From an uncultured Microcaldota archaeon (GTDB taxonomy: Archaea > Micrarchaeota > Micrarchaeia > Burarchaeales > Fermentimicrarchaeaceae): a stretch of DNA of 64,000 nt. A program made the position numbers and the translations under genes. The DNA is taken from positions 31,653 to 95,652 of the forward strand of contig CAISET010000016.1 of the NCBI GenBank assembly GCA_903884505.1, given 5' to 3'. The notes under the pieces were generated by a model. That model was not told the origin of the DNA. It made no database searches and saw only the letters and a program-made list of their open reading frames with translations. Positions 31,096-40,127 of the stretch are shown here, piece after piece; position 1 is the first letter of the stretch, and each line of letters opens with the position of its first letter.

Positions 31096-32301
31096 ATGCT
31101 TGTGGCTGACAGCGCAAAGCTGAGGTATGATCTGAGGAAGCAGCTCAAAATCCTCAGCGGGATAAGGGGGAGCGGAACCGAACTGATTTCGCTTTACTTG
31201 ACCCCAGGCTATCCGATAGCGGAGGCGAGCAACAAGCTGAAGGCGGAGCACGGGCAGGCCTCCAATATAAAGTCGAAGTCTACGAGGGACAACGTGCAGG
31301 CCGCACTGAGCAAGATAATACAGTGGCTCAAGATGTTCCGCGAGCCGCCGCCAACTGGAATGGCGGTGTTCTGCGGGAACATCTCGAAGGACCCGGGGAG
31401 GCCCGATGTACAGCTTTTCTCCATAGTCCCTCCGGAGCCGCTGAGGACGCAGTTCTACAGGTGCGACTCCACGTTCGTGCTCGACCCGCTTGAGGACATA
31501 CTGGCAGTGAAGGACACGTATGGGCTTATTGTGATGGACGGGAGGGAGGCCACGATTGCAACTCTTAGGGGAAAAAACACCAACATCGTCCGAAGGCTGC
31601 ATTCCACTGCGCATGCAAAAATTCGGAAGGGAGGGCAGTCGGCTAGGAGGTTCGAACGCCTGATCGAGGAGAGCATCGAGCTTTATTACAAGAGGATAGG
31701 GGCGGCGCTCGACGAGATTTTCGTGGGGATGCAGAACCTGAAGGGCATAATAGTCGGCGGGCCGGGGCCGGCGAAGGAAGATTTCGTCAAGATGTCACCG
31801 TTCAACTACCAGCTGAAGATTTTGGGGGTGCTGGATACCGGTTATACGGAGGAGTATGGGGTGAAGGAGCTTACGGACAAGGCTGCGAGCGTCATCACCG
31901 AGCAGGGAACGATAAAGGAGAAGAAGCTTGTTGATTCCTTCGTGAAGGAAGTCGTGCAGGGAGGGCTCGCTGCCTATGGCGAGAAGGAGGTGCGCGAGGC
32001 GCTCGAAGCGGGGAAGGTCGAGACGCTGCTCGTCTCCGAGAAGCTTGAATGGAAGAAGGCAAAATTCAAGTGCTCGAACTGCGGCAGGGAGGAGGAGAAG
32101 CTGGTGAAGGAGACACTCGACTACGACGATAACTGCGGCGGGAAGATGCGGTTTGTGGAGGCGAAGGATGTCGCGGATGAGCTGCTCGCGCTCGCGGAGC
32201 TTAAGGGCGTGAAGATTGAGATGATTTCAGCGGACACTTCAGAAGGGGCGCAGTTTCTGAACTCGTTCTTTGGCATGGGCGCATTTCTGAGGTATAGGTA
32301 G
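31096..32301 (+). CDS. prf1: Peptide chain release factor aRF1
   Basis: Archaeal/eukaryotic class-1 release factor that recognises all three stop codons and triggers peptide release. Key motifs: SNIKSK (NIKS at residues 57-60) for stop-codon reading, and RKGGQSARRFERL with GGQ at about 179-181 for hydrolysis in the peptidyl-transferase centre. The C-terminal domain has the mini-zinc part FKCSNCGREEEK. The 401-residue length is normal. A TATA-like TTTAAAA at about 31061 precedes the ATG by roughly 35 nt, giving a very short leader. Confidence 0.95.
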   Translation: MLVADSAKLRYDLRKQLKILSGIRGSGTELISLYLTPGYPIAEASNKLKAEHGQASNIKSKSTRDNVQAALSKIIQWLKMFREPPPTGMAVFCGNISKDPGRPDVQLFSIVPPEPLRTQFYRCDSTFVLDPLEDILAVKDTYGLIVMDGREATIATLRGKNTNIVRRLHSTAHAKIRKGGQSARRFERLIEESIELYYKRIGAALDEIFVGMQNLKGIIVGGPGPAKEDFVKMSPFNYQLKILGVLDTGYTEEYGVKELTDKAASVITEQGTIKEKKLVDSFVKEVVQGGLAAYGEKEVREALEAGKVETLLVSEKLEWKKAKFKCSNCGREEEKLVKETLDYDDNCGGKMRFVEAKDVADELLALAELKGVKIEMISADTSEGAQFLNSFFGMGAFLRYR

Positions 32302-32306
32302 AGAAC

Positions 32307-32891
32307 CTATCGGGGTATTGTTGAGATTGAGCAGTCCGAGAGGAAGTTCCTGTCCCCTGAGAAAACTGCGCGGCCCTGGAAAAGGCGCGTCCTGTTCGAG
32401 GCCGAGTTGTAGGAGATGACGAACATCATCCTGTTTTCGCCTTTTATCTCATCGTCGCAGTTATTTGGAGTGCGCGAGGCACTGGCACTGCTCCCGCCCA
32501 TGCACGTTTCGCCTTCGTATGCGTAGTTCGTCACGTTCTTCCCGAGCAGCGAGAGGGCATAGCTGAGCTGTATCGCGCAGTTCATCAGCGCGCCGCTCGC
32601 ATTGGAGTCGCCGGCAGGGATGCCGCGCAGGTCCTGCACCACGGCGGTGCGCTGCATGACGCCCAGCCTTGCGCGGAAGTCTGAGATGGAAAGCTCCTTC
32701 TCTCCGGACTGCTGAAAGTAGAGGTAGGCTGCGCCGGCGATTATTATGATGACGAGGGCTGCAAGCGCGTATTTTACGGAGCTGCTTGGGGGAGATTTGG
32801 CCGGAGGCTCCGATTTGGCTGGCGGCGGGTTTGCCGTGGTTTCAGGCATTTTTGGCGCCGTCTCCTTCTTTTCTTTTTCTTCTTTCGCCAT
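32307..32891 (-). CDS. Membrane-anchored surface protein, paralogue of the C-terminal domain of its neighbour
   Basis: A 194-residue protein: a charged, Pro-rich cytoplasmic N-terminus (about 1-38), one transmembrane helix (YALAALVIIIIAGAAYLYF) and an extracellular domain of about 130 residues with conserved Cys and several NxT/S sequons. The outer domain matches the last 110 residues of the 695-residue neighbour: CAIQLSYALSLLGKNVTNYAY against CADSLGANLTALGKSAASYEF, DDEIKGENRMMFVISY against QAEFNDYPVFILSP, and FSGDRNFLSDCSIS against LQGNDTFYSQCLIS. The two genes are 7 nt apart, so they are co-transcribed. Function unknown; perhaps subunits of one surface complex. Confidence 0.65.
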   Translation of the reverse strand: MAKEEKEKKETAPKMPETTANPPPAKSEPPAKSPPSSSVKYALAALVIIIIAGAAYLYFQQSGEKELSISDFRARLGVMQRTAVVQDLRGIPAGDSNASGALMNCAIQLSYALSLLGKNVTNYAYEGETCMGGSSASASRTPNNCDDEIKGENRMMFVISYNSASNRTRLFQGRAVFSGDRNFLSDCSISTIPR

Positions 32892-32898
32892 CAGGAAT

Positions 32899-34986
32899 TC
32901 ACCCGAAGACCCTCGATATGAGGCACTGCGAATAGAAGGTGTCGTTGCCCTGGAGCGATGCCTGCTTCGCGTAATACACGTAGAACGAGGTCGAGGTCTC
33001 GTTGCCCGGGGAAAGGATGAAGACGGGGTAGTCGTTGAACTCGGCCTGGCATTCGCTTATGCTGCGCGTCAGGTTGCCCGAGGTGCAGGAGGTCTCGTTC
33101 ACGAACTCGTAGCTTGCAGCGCTCTTGCCGAGCGCGGTGAGGTTCGCGCCGAGCGAGTCGGCGCACGAGCGCATGATGGTAAGCGAGTCGCTGCCTGCGC
33201 CGCCCGCGGAGATGACTATGACCGATGTCGGGGAGCTGTCCACGGACCTGGAGAACAGGTCGAAGGTCGAGCGCGAAACCTGCTGCTGCACGAGGGAGTT
33301 GGCGGTTATCGTCCCGATTCCGGTGAGGATGAAGAGGAACATGAAGATTATGGCCCACAGGATTAGCGCGACGCGGTTGAGCTGTATGCGCCGCTTGTAT
33401 GCGAGCAGCCCGAAAAGCGCGAGGCAGCCGATGTAGACGAATGCCGCCAGCAGTGTCATCACGAGTGTGGGAAGGGAGCGCGCATAGCCCTCCTTCGCAG
33501 TGGGCGAGAGCGGGGTGACGGCGCTGATGGCGCCTATTATATACCCGCTGGCCACCCTTGCGACGGTGCCCAGCCAGACGCCGACCTGCTGCACGCGCTG
33601 GCCTCGCTTGCTCGCGGTTATCGCGTCAGCGCGGGCGGCCAGGTACCTGAGGTCGTCGCGCGCGCCATCGAGGTCGCCCGGGGCAATCTTCCCTGCAAGC
33701 AGCTGGTCCATCGCCTCCTTCTGGATGCTATATTGCTGCAGGTCGCTCCTGAGGGCGTAGTCCTGCGGCTCGAGGACGAGCTGGGCCCTGAACAGGGCGA
33801 GGGTCGCGGTCTCGTTCGCGGAGAGCACCTCGCTGTACGCGCCATTCAGCTCCCTGGTTCTGGCGTCTATCTTTGCGGCAAGGACGTGGAACTGCGAAGT
33901 GGTGGCATTGGCAGCGGTGTAATTCCGGTCAAGGCCGAACTGGGAGACGTTGAGCAGCAGCTCGTCGAGAAGGCCCACGTCAGCCCTAAGGCCCTCGTCG
34001 GAAACGTATAGCAGCACCGCATCGGCTGACGCGCTCACATTCGCCTCCTTCTGATGCAGGAGCGAAACGAATTCCGAGAAGGTCGCGTTCTCCGCCCTAA
34101 GGATGCGGTCGAGGGCGCGGGTGTTGGTCGCGGTGTAGAGCGCCTGGGCCTGTGAGCGCAGGGACGAGTTGGTGACGACGGTTGCCTTGAGCGCGGTGGC
34201 GTTCGCCTGCGCCATCTGGAGCGCGGTTATGTTGTAGGGTATCTGCTGGCAGTAGAGCATGTGCGGGTCGCGGGTGGGCGCGGTGCACCACGTGAGCTGC
34301 TCGTCGCATCCGAAGAGGCGGTTTGAGAGGATTGAGTGGCTGTAGATGATAGCCTTCCCGACCTCCGCGGCAGCATTGTCGAGCATTGCGGTTGAGTCGT
34401 AGGACTCGTTCGTTGCGAGAGAGAGGTTGGACCGCGCGTTGGCGATGCTCGCATCTATCATCGTTAAGTTGGCATCGAAATAGATTATGGACAGGACGAA
34501 GTCGTCGCCCCACTGTGGCATCAGCAGCGAGCATATCGGCACAGTCATGCACGCATCGCAGCGCGCAAGGGTGCAGGACCTTCCCATCCCAACGCCCGTC
34601 ACATGCTTGCAGTCGCTCTCGCGCGGGTTCCTGCTCGACTGGAACTTGTCTATCAGCGCGCTTATCGCGTCAATCCGGGACTGGTTGGGAACCGTCGCGT
34701 TGCTGTTGCGCAGCCTCAGTATCTGGAACATTGCCTCGGTGTCGTTGACGAATGAGTAGGCCGTTGAGTTGTCCGCGGCGAGCGTGCGGTTAAGAAGGAA
34801 CGCGTCATGGCCCCTTATGCCGACCAGGACATAGTGCGCGCTTCCTGCGTCGAACTGCGCAGGCGAGACGTCGCGGGAATAATTCTCCCCCGAGTAGAGA
34901 TAGGGCGTTATGAAGTCCTCAAGCGTCGCCGCCTGAACGAGCGAAGCTAGCAGTAGCAGTGCTAGAAACTGCCATTTGGTCGCCAT
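32899..34986 (-). CDS. Large multi-domain surface/membrane protein of unknown function
   Basis: A 695-residue protein with a signal peptide (WQFLALLLLASLVQAATLED) and a long extracellular helical region (to about residue 455) rich in NxT/S sites and Cys pairs. Two to three transmembrane helices follow (YIIGAISAVT.., LVMTLLAAFVYIGCLALFGLL and ALILWAIIFMFLFILTGIG). The C-terminal outer domain starts around SPTSVIVISAGGAGSDSLTIM and ends QCLISRVFG. This last domain is paralogous to the neighbouring 194-residue protein. No enzyme motif is seen. The layout (extracellular stalk, membrane bundle, extracellular cap) suggests a surface receptor or secretion/attachment component. ATG 34986 gives a standard signal peptide. 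Confidence 0.65.
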   Translation of the reverse strand: MATKWQFLALLLLASLVQAATLEDFITPYLYSGENYSRDVSPAQFDAGSAHYVLVGIRGHDAFLLNRTLAADNSTAYSFVNDTEAMFQILRLRNSNATVPNQSRIDAISALIDKFQSSRNPRESDCKHVTGVGMGRSCTLARCDACMTVPICSLLMPQWGDDFVLSIIYFDANLTMIDASIANARSNLSLATNESYDSTAMLDNAAAEVGKAIIYSHSILSNRLFGCDEQLTWCTAPTRDPHMLYCQQIPYNITALQMAQANATALKATVVTNSSLRSQAQALYTATNTRALDRILRAENATFSEFVSLLHQKEANVSASADAVLLYVSDEGLRADVGLLDELLLNVSQFGLDRNYTAANATTSQFHVLAAKIDARTRELNGAYSEVLSANETATLALFRAQLVLEPQDYALRSDLQQYSIQKEAMDQLLAGKIAPGDLDGARDDLRYLAARADAITASKRGQRVQQVGVWLGTVARVASGYIIGAISAVTPLSPTAKEGYARSLPTLVMTLLAAFVYIGCLALFGLLAYKRRIQLNRVALILWAIIFMFLFILTGIGTITANSLVQQQVSRSTFDLFSRSVDSSPTSVIVISAGGAGSDSLTIMRSCADSLGANLTALGKSAASYEFVNETSCTSGNLTRSISECQAEFNDYPVFILSPGNETSTSFYVYYAKQASLQGNDTFYSQCLISRVFG

Positions 34987-35023
34987 TAGAGCCGATATTT
35001 TCCTGCGCCCCTATTTAAACTTT

Positions 35024-35290
35024 TCATTGGCTCGGCAGGAGGCCGAGCGCCTTCCGTATTTCGGGCTCGTCGAAGCCGACGATTACCGTGCCTTTGATGT
35101 CGAGGACCGGTGTGCCGGTCTGGCCGCTCTTCTTGATCATTTCGTCCGCCCACTTCCGGTCGTTCTCCACGTCGCGCTCCTCGAACGCGATTTTGTTGGC
35201 GGAAAGGAACTCCTTTACCTTCTTGCACCACGGGCACCAGGTAGTAGTATAGATTATGACGGAAGGCTTCTTTTCTTTCTTTCCAGCCAT
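35024..35290 (-). CDS. Glutaredoxin-like protein
   Basis: An 88-residue thioredoxin-fold reductase. The dithiol active site is TTTWCPWCKKVKEFLSANKI (CPWC), followed by the cis-Pro region QTGTPVLDIKGTVIVGFD and the final helix EPEIRKALGLL. The size and the TxxCPxC..K pattern fit glutaredoxin/NrdH-type proteins of archaea. Start ATG 35290 follows GGGGTGG; an in-frame GTG is three codons earlier. It lies beside cell-surface genes with many paired cysteines, but it has no signal peptide, so it acts in the cytoplasm. Confidence 0.88.
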   Translation of the reverse strand: MAGKKEKKPSVIIYTTTWCPWCKKVKEFLSANKIAFEERDVENDRKWADEMIKKSGQTGTPVLDIKGTVIVGFDEPEIRKALGLLPSQ

Positions 35291-35391
35291 CGCGACCACC
35301 CCTTCGATTCACTTGGAGGCGGCGTGAATAATAAGGTTTCGATTTTTCCGCTAGCGCTTTTAGGATATGCGCGGGAGGAGCCTGCGACAAG

Positions 35392-35475
35392 CTTCGCCCC
35401 GTGGGGCGAAGATGTCCCTTTGCGCCGAGGCGCAAATAGGGAGCTGATGAGCGGTGCTCGCATGGGAAAAGGGCT
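35392..35475. repeat. Hairpin-rich repeat element downstream of the S-layer gene
   Basis: Contains CTTCGCCCCGTGGGGCGAAG (35392-35411) and the nested hairpin around TTGCGCCGAGGCGCAA (35420-35435), flanked by CCCT and AGGG. It ends with GCATGGGAAAAGGGCTAAAG, which closely matches GCATGGGAAAAGGGTCAAGG at 45690-45709. It therefore belongs to the same family as the repeat array near 45.3-45.7 kb. A short open frame through it has no coding support. Confidence 0.55.
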
Positions 35476-35477
35476 AA

Positions 35478-35539
35478 AGCTAGTAGTTTGTGAAAATTAA
35501 AAAGAAAATTAAAGGGGGAGGGGTTGTCTCCAACCCCTC
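35478..35539 (-). terminator. Intrinsic-type terminator of the S-layer gene
   Basis: On the minus strand, 8 nt after the S-layer stop, GAGGGGTTG pairs with CAACCCCTC around a 4-nt loop (35518-35539 on the plus strand). The hairpin is followed by a long T-rich tract with TTTTCTTTTTAATTTTC. A 9-bp GC-rich stem plus a T tract is unusually strong for an archaeon and fits a highly transcribed gene. Confidence 0.7.
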
Positions 35540-35547
35540 GGTTTGGC

Positions 35548-38500
35548 TTATGCCGTCTTGGCCGCTATCAACGCCTGGATGAACTGGTCACCGGCGGTGA
35601 CAGTGTCCTGCGCGCTGTACCCAGCCACCAGGATCCTGTTGGTGCCTATCGCCCTCACGACAACTGTGTCGGTCCTGAGGTCGATGTTGCTGCTCCTGAT
35701 GATCTCGTCCGCGATGGTGTTGACGGTGTTGCCGCCGACAACGATCAGGGTTGCAGCCCTGTCAGCTGCCCTGTCCGTTACGACTAGCTTGTTCGTCGCG
35801 GTGTCGAGGTCCGTGGGTATAACGGTGGATGTCACGCTCGGCGTGGCGCTGAGCGAATCCAGACCGGTCACTACGCACTGCGCTCCACCGGCGGCTGCCG
35901 TGCAGGTGCCGACATCTTCGGTGATTTGGGTCACCTTGATGACGATCCCGCCTGGCAATCCGACTGTGGACTCGCCCTCTGCGAGCGGCCCGACCTGTAT
36001 CGGCTCATTCGGCGCTGTTCCGGAGGTCTTCATGAACCACTGGGTTTCGCAGACCTTCTTCGCCACCTTGAACTGCGCGGAGGTCGTTGTTATACCGGTG
36101 AATTTGGTGCCCCTCTCGGTGATGAAACCGATATCCTGCGCGTCAGATAGCGACTGCGGCCCGTTTCCGGTGCCCGTGTAGTTGATGTAGTTCGGCGTTA
36201 CGTCCATGGTGCCAGAGGCGATCGGGTCAACGTATTGGTATGGTGACCCAGACTGGTTCCTCTGCTGGATGTATAGGTGGACGGCGTCGTAGTCCGTCGG
36301 GCTGTTCCCGGCGTCCTCCCTCCAGGCGAATGCGCGCTCGTTCGCGCCATCTCCGCTGGTTGTGTCTATGTTGAGCTGGCAGTCACCGGGGGTGTTTGGT
36401 GCGCACCAGGTTGGCGCTGTGCCAACTACTGCTGCACCACCGAAGCCCATCGGCTGCCTGGTCCCGTCGCCCATGTCGTACTCGACGCTGGTTGGGGCCA
36501 TGCGGAAGTCGCAGTCGGTCTCGCCTGCCTGTGTCCAGAACACCTCGCCCACATCGTTGTAGATGCCGATTTGCATGTTGTTGGTGAGGTTGGCTCCGAA
36601 GGTCTCGTCGGTCATGGTGAACTTGGTTCCGTAGGTTCCACCAGTTGCGGTCACAGCGGTTATGTTGTAGAACAGCTTCCCGGTTGGGGCGAAGACGATG
36701 ACGCTGCCGTTGCCCGTGGTTGACCTGTTGGAGTTCATCACTACGCTGCCGTCGGTGTTGTGGCCGATTATGGTGAAAGCGGTGACGCTTCCCCAATTTG
36801 TGGCTGGAGTCAGGTTGACGTAGGTCGACGTGCCGACGATGTCGTCCTGGACGGCATCGCCGTAGGTCGCGTTCAGGAGGTTCGATCCCAGGTTCACGTA
36901 GAACGTCGAGACCTGGCCGGTCAATGAGCCCGTTAGGGTGAATGGCTGGCTAAGTCCGCTCGTTACGCGCAGAACGTTGGCATCCGTCAGCTTGGTCTTG
37001 TTCACGCAGTCGGTAGCGACGCCGCTTCCGGTCACCCTGTTGAGGTTGCCGAACTGCTTGGTGGTTATGGTCAGCCCAAGCGAGTCGTAGTCTCCCGGGT
37101 CTGCACAGGTCAAGCCGTTGTACTGCAGCTGCCATACGACAGGTGAGCAGATGATGTTCTGCGTGTCGCCGGCCTGCATTATAACGCCGTCGTTGTGGCC
37201 CGCGTCCCTCAGGATGATCTTCCTGAGCGAGTCGACGTACTTGGAGTCCTTGGAGGGGTCCTTGTTCTTCCACGTGAGTGAGACCTTCCAGTCCTGGCAG
37301 TCGTCGGCTATCTTCTCGCCGTCCCTCAGCTCGAATTCCTTCGAGTAGATGGCAAGCTCGGCCCACTTCGCGTACGCGTAGTAACCGGGGTTGTTCTTGT
37401 AGTCGCGGATGCGGATCTTTGAGCCGTCGGGTGCGGTCCAGGTGTAAGTGCCTCCCTCGAGAACCTTGTCCTCCTTCAAGAGGTTGTTGTTGGAGTCGTA
37501 TATCTCGATAGACGCGAAGGTCTGGAACGCGGTGGTGGTTGGCGTGGTTATATCGGCGAGCTTCACGTAGTAGGAACCTGCGGTCAGGTTCTCAGTAACG
37601 TGCACTATGCCGTACGCGCTCTCCTTTGCGAGCCTTATCGAGCCCCCTTCCTGGGTGCCTACGCCATCGACGTCCGAAGAGTCCGTCACCATCACTTCAG
37701 GCGGGTTCATGTCGGAGATGATGTAGTCGTCTCCGAGGAACTTTATCCTGACGCGGTGCCTGTCGGTCCTGTCCGTGTCCGCGCAGGTCCTGTTGGTCTC
37801 TCCGGTCTGCCTCGGCGCGCCGAAGTCGGGGAAGATTGCCCCGTCGTCCGGGTTGCAGACTGCAACCGGTATGCCGTACTGGTCCTGGGTGAACTTTATC
37901 TGGTATGCCAGGTCTGGCTCGTAGCCGATCACTTTCTGCGAACTCTTGTCGTACTCGGCCAATGCTCTTGCCCACAGGGTCTGCTCCTCAGTGTAGCCAA
38001 CGTTTGCATACGTGTCCGTGACGGACCCGGTCTGCAGCGCTGGGAAGTCGCTGGCGGTGAATTTCTTCACGGCCTCGACATAGCCCGCAGACGAGATGTC
38101 GTCCAGCGGGGAATAGTCGTTCTGCTGGTTGTATTGGTCGTCAGCAGTGCTCTGGTTCCTGTTCTCCAGCTTCCTGTCCACCCAGTCATTGATAAGGGTC
38201 CTGAACTCGACCGCGCCCGAAACCTGTCCGGGCAGGGTGACGTTCAGCCACACCTTCTCATTGCTGATGGAGCAGGTGCCTGCACCGCTTCCACCACCAG
38301 TTACGTTGCAGCCGACTCCGCTGGTGCCTGCCACGCTTGCCGTAACGGCCTGCGACCTCCATGCGAGGTTGCCGATCATTGCGGCGATGTTCGCGGCTAC
38401 GACACCGTCAGAGGCTGCTGCCTGTTCTCCAACCACGACCTTGACCTGGGGCACTCCACTTGCTGATATGATGGGGGTGTTGCTGTAGGTTATAGCTCCC

Positions 38501-38577
38501 GCCGCAGCGACAGCCATTCCTACGAGTGCGGTACCCGCAGCCAATGCCGCGATTTTCTTTACGTTCATACTTCTCAC
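35548..38577 (-). CDS. S-layer protein (methanococcal type)
   Basis: Main cell-surface lattice protein candidate, 1009 residues. The start MRSMNVKKIAALAAGTALVG followed by a hydrophobic stretch ending AVAAAGA is a signal peptide in the style of Methanococcus S-layer proteins. The next part, VKVVVGEQAAASDGVVAANI and AAMIGNLAW, matches their N-terminal domain (VVVG..A..DV.SA.DIAAKIG). The C-terminus repeats this theme: LVVTDRAADRAATLIVVGG, NTVNTIADEII, and GYSAQDTVTAGDQFIQALI. The middle is a beta-rich, Thr/Asn-rich region with many NxT/S glycosylation sites and several Cys. GTG 38577 is favoured because GAGGTG is five bases upstream; ATG 38568 is also in frame. A long structured leader lies upstream and a strong terminator downstream. 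Confidence 0.88.
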   Translation of the reverse strand: MRSMNVKKIAALAAGTALVGMAVAAAGAITYSNTPIISASGVPQVKVVVGEQAAASDGVVAANIAAMIGNLAWRSQAVTASVAGTSGVGCNVTGGGSGAGTCSISNEKVWLNVTLPGQVSGAVEFRTLINDWVDRKLENRNQSTADDQYNQQNDYSPLDDISSAGYVEAVKKFTASDFPALQTGSVTDTYANVGYTEEQTLWARALAEYDKSSQKVIGYEPDLAYQIKFTQDQYGIPVAVCNPDDGAIFPDFGAPRQTGETNRTCADTDRTDRHRVRIKFLGDDYIISDMNPPEVMVTDSSDVDGVGTQEGGSIRLAKESAYGIVHVTENLTAGSYYVKLADITTPTTTAFQTFASIEIYDSNNNLLKEDKVLEGGTYTWTAPDGSKIRIRDYKNNPGYYAYAKWAELAIYSKEFELRDGEKIADDCQDWKVSLTWKNKDPSKDSKYVDSLRKIILRDAGHNDGVIMQAGDTQNIICSPVVWQLQYNGLTCADPGDYDSLGLTITTKQFGNLNRVTGSGVATDCVNKTKLTDANVLRVTSGLSQPFTLTGSLTGQVSTFYVNLGSNLLNATYGDAVQDDIVGTSTYVNLTPATNWGSVTAFTIIGHNTDGSVVMNSNRSTTGNGSVIVFAPTGKLFYNITAVTATGGTYGTKFTMTDETFGANLTNNMQIGIYNDVGEVFWTQAGETDCDFRMAPTSVEYDMGDGTRQPMGFGGAAVVGTAPTWCAPNTPGDCQLNIDTTSGDGANERAFAWREDAGNSPTDYDAVHLYIQQRNQSGSPYQYVDPIASGTMDVTPNYINYTGTGNGPQSLSDAQDIGFITERGTKFTGITTTSAQFKVAKKVCETQWFMKTSGTAPNEPIQVGPLAEGESTVGLPGGIVIKVTQITEDVGTCTAAAGGAQCVVTGLDSLSATPSVTSTVIPTDLDTATNKLVVTDRAADRAATLIVVGGNTVNTIADEIIRSSNIDLRTDTVVVRAIGTNRILVAGYSAQDTVTAGDQFIQALIAAKTA

Positions 38578-38595
38578 GATACCACCTCGGTATTC

Positions 38596-38737
38596 GTGTC
38601 GCCAATTTTGTATGGGCACATCGGCGGTAATTATCCGCCGGGTCGATACTTCGACACTATACCAAGATTATCTGGCGACACACTTTGCCCATACATACCC
38701 CATATCATCTGTTGTGCGAACCGACAGGTTCGACAAC
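38596..38737 (-). ncRNA. Structured 5' leader of the S-layer mRNA with candidate pseudoknot
   Basis: The 190-nt leader holds several perfect pairings. GTGTCGCCA (38596-38604) is complementary to TGGCGACAC (38673-38681), and TGTATGGGCA (38609-38618) to TGCCCATACA (38686-38695). Their order A-B-A'-B' makes them interlocked, as in a pseudoknot. Between them lie two local hairpins, CGGCGG..CCGCCG (38622-38640) and GTCGA/TCGAC (38642-38655). A further 11-bp stem, GTTGT(G)CGAACC with GGTTCGACAAC, covers 38711-38737. No open frame explains this conservation of pairing. It could stabilise the very abundant mRNA or control its translation; element B lies about 30 nt from the start codon. Confidence 0.6.
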
Positions 38738-38775
38738 TATCAATAGGGTTAGACTCAGTAGTTTCACGTCAGGGG

Positions 38776-38786
38776 CTTTTTAAACG
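38776..38786 (-). promoter_or_regulatory. TATA box of the S-layer gene
   Basis: On the minus strand the sequence reads GTTTAAAAAG, a good TATA box. Transcription would start about 25 nt downstream near 38755, giving a leader of roughly 180 nt before the start codon. That is far longer than the leaderless or short leaders of most genes in this window. Confidence 0.55.
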
Positions 38787-38936
38787 TTTCGGAATTATAT
38801 TAAGGAGAGTTTCTAAACTCCTGATTAACTCACGCTGATTGACGAACATGGGTTTCGACCGCCTGAAGGAGTCTCCTCCCGTACTATCCTACTATTAGAA
38901 CAAATAGTAATATAGGTTGCCTGCCAAAAGGCTGCC

Positions 38937-40127
38937 GTGGCAAGCCCGAAGTTCGTCCTTTGCGTCATTTCCAAGCGGCCTGAGCTGCTTGGGCAGAGCC
39001 TTCCCCAGTATGTTCGGCAAATGCCGAAGGATTGGGGGCTCATAGTCTTTGATGACGACAGCACGCTCGAACGGAACCGCCCACTCATCTCCAAGCTCTC
39101 GAAGGATGCCCCTGGCCGGAAACTCGTCCATACGTCGGGCGCAGGCTTCAGCCGGGCGGCGGCCGCAGTCGGGCAGGCAATTGCCCGCGACGTCACGCCG
39201 CTCTTCGAGAATTTTGGCGGCATCCGCAATTCCGCACTTCTTCTTGCCGCTGCCTTCGGCGCCTCTGCCGTGTTCGTCGATGACGACACCGTTCCGCTTT
39301 ACAACTTCTTTGATAGGTACGAGCGGCTCTTTGCCAAAAACTATCTGCTCGTGCCCGGCGGGTTCGAGGGCCACCTCAACCTCACCTCGGCCGCGCTTCT
39401 CTACGAGCTGGGCCAGGTTTCGCAGGACTGGGATTCCGGGACTGCGGCGAAGATCGAGAGCATCGTGCGCGGCGTGCCTTCAACCAAGGGCAGCTACACG
39501 ATGAACATGTTCGTTGGCGGTAACATGGGGATTGCAAACAGCTTACTAAGGCAGCTGCCGTTCTTCCCAACAAGGCTCAGGGTTGAGGATGCGGTCTTCC
39601 GCCTAATGGCGGGCGAGAGGTTCGACGGGAAAATCTACCTGCCGCGCGGCTATCCGGAGGCTTACGAGACCGTGCCGCTCGCAGAGCACAGGCGCGGCGG
39701 GGGGAAGGAGCCGCTCCTGCGCAGCCAGCTCGAGAACGAGTTGAAAGGCTCGGTCGCGGCGAAAGTAATCATGAAGCTCGGCTTCGGCTCCCTTGAGAGG
39801 CAGACGGTTGTCACGGACGAACAGCTGCGCGGAATGCTGAAGAAGGCGGCGGAAGAGACCTGGTCGGAATTCGGCGTGCAGCAGTTCCAGAGAAACATCC
39901 GCGAGGGCATTGAAGCGGCTGGCAGTAAGGCGGAGGCGCTTGAGCCGAAGAGCAGGGAGGAAATAACGGCCATCCTCTCGGTCGACAAGTCGGCCGCGTA
40001 TCTTCCCATGGCTGAGATGAAGAAGGAGCTGGACCGATTCTCATTCACTTTGAAGGCCTGGCCGTATGTCATGGCTGCGCTTGAGGACGAGAAGGTCAAA
40101 ACCGAGGTCATCAAGGCGGTTGGATAG
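38937..40127 (+). CDS. Putative GT-A type glycosyltransferase
   Basis: A 396-residue soluble protein. It begins with a Rossmann-like strand (KFVLCVISKRPELLGQSLP), then GLIVFDDDSTLERNRPLI, and a second acidic motif AVFVDDDTVPLYNFFDRY, the DxD-type metal/nucleotide-sugar site of GT-A enzymes. NMFVGGNMGIANSLLRQLPFF and LRVEDAVFRLMAGERF resemble the acceptor-site and ED motifs of family 2-like transferases. The C-terminal 130 residues are helical. The GTG at 38937 lies about 25 nt after the TATA-like AATAGTAATATAG, so the mRNA is probably leaderless. Placed next to the S-layer gene, it may glycosylate surface proteins (inference). Its last 18 nt are repeated 44 nt downstream. Confidence 0.65.
   Translation: MASPKFVLCVISKRPELLGQSLPQYVRQMPKDWGLIVFDDDSTLERNRPLISKLSKDAPGRKLVHTSGAGFSRAAAAVGQAIARDVTPLFENFGGIRNSALLLAAAFGASAVFVDDDTVPLYNFFDRYERLFAKNYLLVPGGFEGHLNLTSAALLYELGQVSQDWDSGTAAKIESIVRGVPSTKGSYTMNMFVGGNMGIANSLLRQLPFFPTRLRVEDAVFRLMAGERFDGKIYLPRGYPEAYETVPLAEHRRGGGKEPLLRSQLENELKGSVAAKVIMKLGFGSLERQTVVTDEQLRGMLKKAAEETWSEFGVQQFQRNIREGIEAAGSKAEALEPKSREEITAILSVDKSAAYLPMAEMKKELDRFSFTLKAWPYVMAALEDEKVKTEVIKAVG

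Noticed and set aside
35254..35463. 69-residue minus-strand frame upstream of glutaredoxin
   Set aside because: Runs through hairpin repeats; Arg/Ser-rich translation and overlap with the glutaredoxin start.
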